A stretch of 64,000 bases of DNA from Limnobaculum allomyrinae (GTDB taxonomy: Bacteria; Pseudomonadota; Gammaproteobacteria; Enterobacterales; Enterobacteriaceae). A model generated the notes under the pieces. It did not search any database. It was not told the origin of the DNA and worked only from the letters and a program-made list of their open reading frames with translations. The stretch lies in contig NZ_JADRCR010000014.1 in the NCBI RefSeq assembly GCF_016649425.1, positions 1 through 64,000 on the forward strand, in the 5' to 3' direction. Position numbers and translations under genes: made by a program. Numbering within the stretch: the stretch's first letter is position 1; the number at the start of each line of letters is the position of its first letter. Positions 57,559 to 64,000 of the stretch are shown here, piece after piece.

Positions 57559-58161
57559 TTAGTCAGGCTGATAACCTAACTCATGCCGAATACTATTTCT
57601 TAGTAACTCAGCAGATGACACTGGCTGCATAATTGAGGGATTAATATATGAAATAGTAATAGTGCCGAAGCTAATGGACATCAATCGCCATGCTTTTACT
57701 TCAATACTCTCCTGCCCTATGTCGTGATGAAAAAAACCACCCTGGCATCCCGACTCAATAATGCGCACTACTTCGTGATGTAGCATCAACATTGAATCGC
57801 TATATATCTCTCCCAGCGCTTTATCACGTACGGCCTCGGCCCATGCATCGTTCCAGAGCTTATTCACCGGATCGTTGGGTGATGATGTTGAATAATCCAA
57901 CAGTTGAAACAGCTGCTCCGGAGGAGCAAATTCGACAATCTGATCGCAGATAGCTTGATGATCCTGCAATGTAAACTGGCGAAACACCTCCCGACGAAGC
58001 TCAGAAGTTGATGAAAAATGATGATGAATAATACCTGTCGCAGCGCCCAACTCGGCACTAACCTTTCGGGTAGTCACATTCATAAACCCATCTTTCAATG
58101 CGACTTTAATCGCCGCATCCAGAATCGCGTTTCTACGCTCATCTTTTGCCATATAGGACAC
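57559..58161 (-). CDS. TetR-family regulator, likely of the MATE pump
   Basis: Regulator of about 200 residues. The N-terminal DNA-binding domain reads RRNAILDAAIKVALKDGFMNVTTRKVSAELGAATGIIHHHFSSTSELRREVF, with a typical recognition helix. The C-terminal domain is helical; its ligand is unknown. The start is unclear: GTG at 58161 has AGAGGA six bases upstream, while an ATG lies at 58152 and a TTG at 58167. A TGTTCAA-A-TTGAACA palindrome sits 42 bases upstream. Confidence 0.82.
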   Translation of the reverse strand: MSYMAKDERRNAILDAAIKVALKDGFMNVTTRKVSAELGAATGIIHHHFSSTSELRREVFRQFTLQDHQAICDQIVEFAPPEQLFQLLDYSTSSPNDPVNKLWNDAWAEAVRDKALGEIYSDSMLMLHHEVVRIIESGCQGGFFHHDIGQESIEVKAWRLMSISFGTITISYINPSIMQPVSSAELLRNSIRHELGYQPD

Positions 58162-58202
58162 AGTCAATCCTCTGGTTCTGTCAAATAAGACATTTGATCA
58201 TA

Positions 58203-58217
58203 TGTTCAAATTGAACA
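58203..58217. promoter_or_regulatory. Likely operator of the MATE-linked TetR regulator
   Basis: TGTTCAA-A-TTGAACA is a perfect 15-base palindrome with a single central base, in the promoter region of the TetR gene. The location fits autoregulation and control of the MATE gene downstream. Confidence 0.55.
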
Positions 58218-58249
58218 CCTGTCCATTTTTATATATTCATTTTCATCAA

Positions 58250-58288
58250 AAAAGAATAAAAAAACAGCCACCCTAAGGTGGCTGTTTC
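58250..58288 (-). terminator. Terminator of gltP
   Basis: AAACAGCCACC (58262-58272) and GGTGGCTGTTT (58277-58287) form an 11-bp stem with a four-base loop; on the minus strand a T run follows. It lies 22 bases after the gltP stop. Confidence 0.88.
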
Positions 58289-58309
58289 TCTGATGATAAA
58301 AAAGCGTTA

Positions 58310-59611
58310 TCAAGCTATTTTTGTTTTACCAAAAATCTCTTCTTCATAAGCACGAGCTTTATCTTTATCGAACTGTCTTTCCCACTTGGCAATAACCAGT
58401 ACCGCCAGTGCGTTCCCCACAACGTTCAGCGCCGTACGAGCCATATCCATAATACGGTCGACGCCGGCAATAAACATCAGGCCATCAAGAGGAATACCTA
58501 CACTACCTAATGTAGCCAATAGCACAACAAAGGATACACCCGGCACACCGGCGATCCCTTTAGAAGTCACCATCAGCGTTAATACCAGGGTGATTTCCTG
58601 CATCAGCGACAGCTCAATGCCATACAATTGGGCAATAAAGATAGCAGCAATACTTTGATAAAGCGTCGAACCATCCAGATTAAAAGAGTAACCAGTAGGA
58701 ACAACAAAGCCAGTAATGGCTTTAGGTGCCCCATAGGCTTCCATCTTTTCGATAATTCTCGGTAATACGGTTTCTGAGCTGGCAGTCGAATAGGCCAAAA
58801 TTAGCTCATCTTTCAGAATACGAATTAAAGTCCAGATACGTAAACCGCATATCCGCGCAACGGTACCCAGAACGACTAATGCAAAGAAAATAATCGCGCC
58901 ATAAACCAGCGCAACAAGCTTCACTAATGGAATTAGTGAAGAAAAACCAAAGGTTGCAACAGTCACTGAGATCAATGCGAACACACCAACAGGCGCATAA
59001 CGCATAATCATATGGGTCACTCTGAACATGGTTTCAGACATCGATCTGAATACATTCAATAGAGGTGCCCGAGTCTCTTTAGGCAGTGACGATAGCCCTA
59101 ATCCGAATAACACGGAGAAGAAAATGATCGGTAACATCTCGCCCGATGCTAATGCTTTAAAGATGTTGGTTGGGATTAACGACATAATGGTGATGACTAA
59201 GCTATGAGCCCCACTCTGCACTTCCGCCGTTGTTGCCTTATATTGAGATATATCCACCGCATTAAGTTGGGACATATCGATACCGTGACCGGGTTGAAAA
59301 ACATTAGCCGCCACCAAACCAATCACAATGGCTACAGTAGTGATAATCTCAAAATAAATAATGGTTTTCAGTCCGATGCGGCCCAATTTTTTAGCATCGC
59401 CGACACCGGCAATACCGACCACCAATGTTGATACCACAATAGGTACCACAATCATCTTAATCAGACGGATAAAAATGTCGCCGGCAGGCTTGAAGAAGTT
59501 AACAACTAACCAATCGGTTGATTCACTCCCATGCATCACAGAACCAACGATGATCCCAAGTACCAGAGCAATTAAAATCTGCCAGGCTAAAGTAATTTTA
59601 AAACCTTTCAT
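58310..59611 (-). CDS. gltP: Glutamate/aspartate:proton symporter GltP
   Basis: Dicarboxylate/amino-acid:cation symporter (DAACS) of 433 residues that imports glutamate and aspartate with protons. Features are the reentrant loop segments STASSETVLPRIIEKM and ITLVLTLMVTSKGIAGVPG, and the NLDGSTLYQSIAAIFIAQ motif of the transport core, all as in E. coli GltP. In E. coli gltP also lies near acs; here the two are divergent across an 847-base gap. Confidence 0.93.
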   Translation of the reverse strand: MKGFKITLAWQILIALVLGIIVGSVMHGSESTDWLVVNFFKPAGDIFIRLIKMIVVPIVVSTLVVGIAGVGDAKKLGRIGLKTIIYFEIITTVAIVIGLVAANVFQPGHGIDMSQLNAVDISQYKATTAEVQSGAHSLVITIMSLIPTNIFKALASGEMLPIIFFSVLFGLGLSSLPKETRAPLLNVFRSMSETMFRVTHMIMRYAPVGVFALISVTVATFGFSSLIPLVKLVALVYGAIIFFALVVLGTVARICGLRIWTLIRILKDELILAYSTASSETVLPRIIEKMEAYGAPKAITGFVVPTGYSFNLDGSTLYQSIAAIFIAQLYGIELSLMQEITLVLTLMVTSKGIAGVPGVSFVVLLATLGSVGIPLDGLMFIAGVDRIMDMARTALNVVGNALAVLVIAKWERQFDKDKARAYEEEIFGKTKIA

Positions 59612-60458
59612 ATATCAAAAATCCTTCAATCTCGTTAAATGCCTGCTTACAGGCTCGCCTTAAATAAGGCTTTTCATTATTTTTATGCGGGTCTTCAAAC
59701 AGATAACACCCCGCCTGAATGATCAATACTCCCTTCGTTTTATGGACAAAAAACACCATAGAAAAAATACAGGCGCTCTTTTTAGCATCTTATGCAGGAA
59801 AATTACATTTTTCTTTACATAAATACTGAAATTCAGACGAATTCACTGGCCGAAACCCTACAAGTTGGCATGGTGAATTGCGAAAAAAGAGAGTGTGATT
59901 TACCCTCATTTTCTGATTTTATTGGGCAAATTTAATTTACTCTCTCTTAAAAAAATTAACATCTAATCATTTGATATAAATAACTTATTAAAGATAACAG
60001 AAAGGAATAATAACTCATTATAAGTATGAAGATATGAAAGTGACAAAAATCGGATAAGTAACAGTATTGGTATATTAGTTCTAATTTCTACAGCTAATGG
60101 CCAAAATGAAGATAAAAGTGGGGAATAAAGCGTGACTTTTATTAAATTGATATGTCAACAGGCTACTTTATATTCAGCCACCTTTTATGCTAAAACCGTT
60201 TCGGCTGATTTTTTACTCTCTCACGGTTTCCTTTTTTAGCGCATCTAAATGGCGGTCAAATTTAAGCCATCAGAATAAATAATCGTAATTAGATTCATAA
60301 CAGCCTATTCATTTGTCTTTTAAAGCGATTTTATACCTCCCCCTCATTATTCACTGTAATGAAGCGTGATCTTCCGCGCAAAAAACAAACATAAAATGTG
60401 CGCAATGTTTGGGTAACAACTAAATTACATAATGTTAACAAAAATAAAGGGGACAATA
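59612..60458. other. Intergenic region between gltP and acs, no gene seen
   Basis: An 847-base AT-rich region holding the divergent promoters of gltP and acs. I see no gene and no clean CRP site; a TGTGA half-site at 59894-59898 lacks its partner. The GC composition is low and there is no repeat I can define. Confidence 0.5.
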
Positions 60459-62417
60459 ATGAGCACTGTTCATAAACATCCCGTTCCTGCTGCTATAGCA
60501 GAAAACGCGCTGATCAATAAACAGCAATATCAGGCTATGTATCAGCAGTCAGTAGAAGATCCTGACAAGTTTTGGGGTACGCAGGGGAAAATTATTGATT
60601 GGGTGAAACCTTATTCCAGGGTTAAAAATACATCATTTTCTCCTGGCAATATCGATATTCGTTGGTTTGAAGACGGAACACTGAATCTGTCAGCTAACTG
60701 CCTGGATCGTCATCTGGAAACGCGCGGTGACCAGACGGCAATTATCTGGGAGAGCGATGATGGTAGTGAAACGCAAAAAATTACTTATCGCCAGCTCTAT
60801 CAAAGGGTGTGTAAATTCGCCAATGTTCTTAAATCACTGGGAATGAAACAAGGCGATGTCGTAGCGATTTACATGCCTATGGTACCGGAAACCGCTATTG
60901 CGATGTTAGCCTGTGCTCGTTTGGGTCTGATTCATTCCGTTATCTTTGCTGGTTTTTCTCCGGAAGCTATTGCCGGGCGTATTATTGATTCCAGTTCTCG
61001 TCTGGTGATTACTGCTGATGAAGGATTACGTGCAGGTAAAACCATTCCGCTGAAGAAAAATATCGACGATGCATTAGCAAACCCTAATGTGAATAGCGTT
61101 GAACACACCATCGTCTTCAGACGAACCGGTAATACTATTAACTGGAAACCTAATCATGACCTGTGGTGGCATGAACTGGTTGATGCCGCAGGTGATGAAT
61201 GTGCTCCGGTAGAACTTCCGGCTGAAAGCCCGCTGTTTATTCTTTACACTTCCGGATCAACCGGTAAGCCAAAAGGCGTATTGCATACCACGGGCGGCTA
61301 TCTGGTTTATGCCGCACTGACGTTCAAATATGTATTTGATTATCACGATGGTGAAATATATTGGTGTACCGCCGATATGGGCTGGGTTACAGGCCATAGT
61401 TATGCACTGTATGGGCCATTGTGCAATGGGGCCACTACCCTATTCTTTGAGGGATTATTAACCTATCCCGGCCCTAATCGCATGTCTCAACTGATAGATA
61501 AATATCAGGTCAATATTCTGTATACCGCCCCTACCGCCATTCGATCTCTAATGGCGCAAGGTAATCTTGCCATTACAGATACTACACGCAGCTCACTAAG
61601 AATCATGGGCAGTGTTGGTGAGCCAATCAACCCGGAAGCCTGGGAGTGGTATTACTACACGATTGGTAATGGAAAATGTCCGATTGTTGATACCTGGTGG
61701 CAAACAGAGACAGGTGGTTTCATGCTAACGCCTCTTCCTGGCGCTACAGAGTTAAAAGCAGGTTCAGCAACCTTACCCTTCTTTGGTGTCCAACCGGCAT
61801 TAGTCGACAATGACGGAAACCTGTTAAGCGATGCCTGTGAAGGTAATCTGGTTATAACCGATTCATGGCCAGGTCAGGCACGAACACTTTATGGCGACCA
61901 TGCCCGATTTGAACAGACTTACTTCGCTTCATTTAAAGGCTTCTACTTCAGTGGTGATGGAGCTCGTCGCGATGAAGATGGGTATTACTGGATAACCGGC
62001 CGAGTGGATGATGTTCTCAATGTATCAGGACATCGTCTGGGAACGGCAGAAATTGAATCGGCGCTGGTTGCTCACCCTAAAATCGCTGAGGCTGCCGTTG
62101 TCGGCATTCCTCACTATATCAAAGGACAGGCTATTTATGCCTATATCACACTGAATTATGGCGAGGAGCCCAGCGATGAGCTTTATGACGATGTTATTAA
62201 ATGGGTACGTAAAGAGATTGGGCCGATAGCCACGCCTGATATCTTGCACTGGACTCAAACCCTTCCTAAAACGCGTTCGGGTAAAATTATGCGGCGCATT
62301 CTACGGAAAATCGCCGATGGCGATACCAGTAATCTGGGAGATACCTCTACCCTGGCCGATCCAGGCGTAGTTGAGAAACTACTGCAGGAAAAAGAGTTAA
62401 TGAAAGCAGCCTCATAA
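60459..62417 (+). CDS. acs: Acetyl-CoA synthetase Acs
   Basis: AMP-forming acetate-CoA ligase of 652 residues, the length of E. coli Acs. The AMP-binding core is [30 protein letters not shown] and [17 protein letters not shown] (A8 hinge) are present; the lysine that is reversibly acetylated is K609 in [13 protein letters not shown]. It activates acetate for low-level uptake. I chose the ATG at 60459 (AGGGGA six bases upstream) over 60432. First gene of acs-yjcH-actP. Confidence 0.97.
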   Translation: MSTVHKHPVPAAIAENALINKQQYQAMYQQSVEDPDKFWGTQGKIIDWVKPYSRVKNTSFSPGNIDIRWFEDGTLNLSANCLDRHLETRGDQTAIIWESDDGSETQKITYRQLYQRVCKFANVLKSLGMKQGDVVAIYMPMVPETAIAMLACARLGLIHSVIFAGFSPEAIAGRIIDSSSRLVITADEGLRAGKTIPLKKNIDDALANPNVNSVEHTIVFRRTGNTINWKPNHDLWWHELVDAAGDECAPVELPAESPLFILYTSGSTGKPKGVLHTTGGYLVYAALTFKYVFDYHDGEIYWCTADMGWVTGHSYALYGPLCNGATTLFFEGLLTYPGPNRMSQLIDKYQVNILYTAPTAIRSLMAQGNLAITDTTRSSLRIMGSVGEPINPEAWEWYYYTIGNGKCPIVDTWWQTETGGFMLTPLPGATELKAGSATLPFFGVQPALVDNDGNLLSDACEGNLVITDSWPGQARTLYGDHARFEQTYFASFKGFYFSGDGARRDEDGYYWITGRVDDVLNVSGHRLGTAEIESALVAHPKIAEAAVVGIPHYIKGQAIYAYITLNYGEEPSDELYDDVIKWVRKEIGPIATPDILHWTQTLPKTRSGKIMRRILRKIADGDTSNLGDTSTLADPGVVEKLLQEKELMKAAS

Positions 62418-62471
62418 CCTACGCCGCCTTGCGCGGCGATATTCAATCTTTATCTCACAGGAGACGCTCTG

Positions 62472-62783
62472 ATGAATGACCACATTTATCAACGGATTGA
62501 AAATAACCCGCGCTTCAAAGATCTGGTGCGCAAACGGGACATATTTGCCTGGACGCTCTCGTTTATTACATTGGCCTTATATGTCGGCTTTATTCTGCTG
62601 ATCGCTTTTGAGCCTCAGTGGCTGGGGACACCTGTTACAGAAGGAACCAGTATTACCCGTGGAATTCCAATTGGCATTGGACTGATCCTTGCCTCATTTA
62701 TTCTAACTGGAATCTATGTCTATCGGGCGAACAGAGAGTTTGATGAACTCAATGCGCAAATTCTGAATGAGGCACACCAATGA
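62472..62783 (+). CDS. yjcH: YjcH, DUF485 membrane protein
   Basis: Small membrane protein of 103 residues with two helices ([43 protein letters not shown]), cotranscribed with acs and actP as in E. coli. Its role is unknown but it consistently accompanies acetate permease. Its stop overlaps the actP start (ATGA). Confidence 0.95.
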   Translation: MNDHIYQRIENNPRFKDLVRKRDIFAWTLSFITLALYVGFILLIAFEPQWLGTPVTEGTSITRGIPIGIGLILASFILTGIYVYRANREFDELNAQILNEAHQ

Positions 62784-64000
62784 AAACTCGTCTTTTCTCT
62801 GCCTTAGCGCTACTGGCAGCCTCCCCACTGGCTTTTGCTGATGCCATTGGTGGCGAAGTCAAACGCCAGCCGCTAAATATTGAAGCGATAGTCATGTTTG
62901 TCCTGTTCGTTGGACTAACACTATATATTACTTACTGGGCCTCCAAACGGACGCGTTCCCGCTCCGACTACTATACGGCGGGCGGCAAAATAACCGGACT
63001 ACAAAACGGCTTAGCCATTGCCGGTGATTTTATGTCTGCCGCATCTTTTCTTGGTATCTCTGCACTGGTCTATACCTCCGGTTACGATGGCCTGATTTAC
63101 TCTATCGGGTTCTTAATTGGCTGGCCGATTATTCTGTTCCTGATAGCCGAACGCCTGCGTAATCTGGGCAAATATACGTTTGCCGATGTTGCATCATATC
63201 GCCTGGGGCAAAAAGAGATCCGTACTCTGTCAGCCTGTGGTTCACTGGTCGTCGTAGCCCTATATTTGATTGCCCAAATGGTAGGCGCCGGCAAGCTAAT
63301 TCAATTGCTGTTTGGTCTAAATTACCATGTAGCAGTGGTCTTAGTCGGTATTCTAATGGTGATGTACGTGTTGTTTGGCGGCATGTTAGCTACTACATGG
63401 GTACAAATCATCAAAGCCGTACTGCTACTTGCCGGTGCCAGCTTTATGGCCATCATGGTAATGAAATCTGTTAACTTTAATTTTAACGAGCTCTTCGTTC
63501 AGGCCATCAAAACCAGTCCGAAAGGTGCCGCTATCATGAGTCCAGGCGGATTAGTTTCTGATCCCATCTCCGCGTTATCATTAGGTTTAGCGCTGATGTT
63601 TGGTACTGCCGGATTACCACATATCATTATGCGATTCTTTACTGTAAGTGATGCCAAAGAAGCGCGTAAAAGCGTATTTTATGCCACCGGTTTTATTGGT
63701 TATTTCTACATCCTTACCTTTATTATTGGCTTTGGAGCTATCTTCCTGGTCGGTGGAAACCCTGCGTTTAAAGACGCCGCCGGAGCCCTGATCGGTGGAA
63801 CCAATATGGCCGCAGTTCACCTTGCTGATGCCGTTGGTGGTAGTTTCTTCCTTGGATTTATTTCTGCCGTTGCATTCGCCACCATTCTGGCAGTGGTCGC
63901 TGGATTAACTCTGGCGGGTGCTTCAGCAGTTTCTCACGACCTCTACGCTAATGTTATCAAGCAAGGTCAGGCCACCGAACGCGATGAGTTGAAAGTATCG
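62780..64000 (+). CDS. actP: Acetate permease ActP (partial, runs off the window)
   Basis: Sodium:solute symporter family transporter of acetate and glycolate; the first 407 codons are inside the window and no stop is reached. A signal-like start ([20 protein letters not shown]) is followed by [48 protein letters not shown] and [17 protein letters not shown], typical of ActP. E. coli ActP has 549 residues, so roughly 140 are missing. It starts within yjcH. Confidence 0.95.
   Translation, partial: MKTRLFSALALLAASPLAFADAIGGEVKRQPLNIEAIVMFVLFVGLTLYITYWASKRTRSRSDYYTAGGKITGLQNGLAIAGDFMSAASFLGISALVYTSGYDGLIYSIGFLIGWPIILFLIAERLRNLGKYTFADVASYRLGQKEIRTLSACGSLVVVALYLIAQMVGAGKLIQLLFGLNYHVAVVLVGILMVMYVLFGGMLATTWVQIIKAVLLLAGASFMAIMVMKSVNFNFNELFVQAIKTSPKGAAIMSPGGLVSDPISALSLGLALMFGTAGLPHIIMRFFTVSDAKEARKSVFYATGFIGYFYILTFIIGFGAIFLVGGNPAFKDAAGALIGGTNMAAVHLADAVGGSFFLGFISAVAFATILAVVAGLTLAGASAVSHDLYANVIKQGQATERDELKVS

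Noticed and set aside
59894-59909. CRP site for acs
   Set aside because: Only one half-site matches; the second half does not.

Overview
The window is a chromosomal stretch from a gamma-proteobacterium of the order Enterobacterales. Many proteins (RbsDACBKR, GroES/GroEL, EF-P/EpmB, FxsA, AspA, DcuA, CutA, DsbD, YjeI, KdgR, MdaB, Acs/YjcH/ActP, GltP) read almost residue for residue like their Escherichia coli counterparts, and much of the E. coli gdx-ecnA-efp-epmB-groE-fxsA-aspA-dcuA-cutA-dsbD-tRNA-Phe order is kept. The exact genus cannot be fixed from sequence alone; a non-Escherichia lineage with mid-range GC (Budviciaceae or Yersiniaceae-like) is a guess.

Layout. 1-1200: the tail of an unidentified gene, a terminator, then about 1.1 kb of non-coding DNA packed with short perfect hairpins and two adjoining tandem repeats. 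1.2-7.9 kb: yicG, then the complete ribose operon rbsDACBKR on the minus strand with two RbsR-type operators. 8.0-14.6 kb: a minus-strand catabolic operon (cyclase-type hydrolase, MFS transporter, BKACE beta-keto acid cleavage enzyme, thiolase, two CoA-transferase subunits) beside a divergent TetR regulator, with two matching palindromes between them. This reads as a self-contained route from an unknown cyclic or beta-keto compound to acetyl-CoA. 14.6-27.2 kb: core genes. They include gdx under a guanidine-II (mini-ykkC) riboswitch, a DUF486 gene broken by one in-frame TGA, an unlisted-size entericidin gene (43 codons), efp/epmB, an orphan fliB-like gene, groESL with a sigma-32 promoter, aspA-dcuA, cutA-dsbD and tRNA-Phe(GAA).

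27.2-38.5 kb: directly downstream of tRNA-Phe lies an AT-rich leader, a JUMPstart/ops element, and a compact exopolysaccharide locus: WecA-like initiating transferase, wza-wzb-wzc, EpsG/Wzy-like polymerase, GT2, Wzx-like membrane protein, polysaccharide pyruvyl transferase and GT4. It encodes no sugar-nucleotide synthesis, so it must draw on housekeeping precursors. 38.5-45.3 kb: yjeI (displaced from its E. coli position), tehB, an operon coupling a PPC/DUF296 protein to a four-part ECF transporter, an exported ParB-like protein and a FaeA-like winged-helix regulator. 45.5-58.2 kb: a hydroxyacid dehydrogenase, kdgR, GNAT, rnz, MDR oxidoreductase, LysE exporter, AraC regulator, mdaB, azlCD, a GAF-PAS-PAS-GGDEF diguanylate cyclase, and a MATE pump with its likely TetR regulator. 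58.3-64.0 kb: gltP, then divergent acs-yjcH-actP (actP runs off the end).

The less explained material is: the hairpin array, the BKACE operon with its operators, the PPC-ECF transporter operon, and the tRNA-linked exopolysaccharide locus. All functional statements come from reading the sequence and from memory of the families; no search or folding was run.
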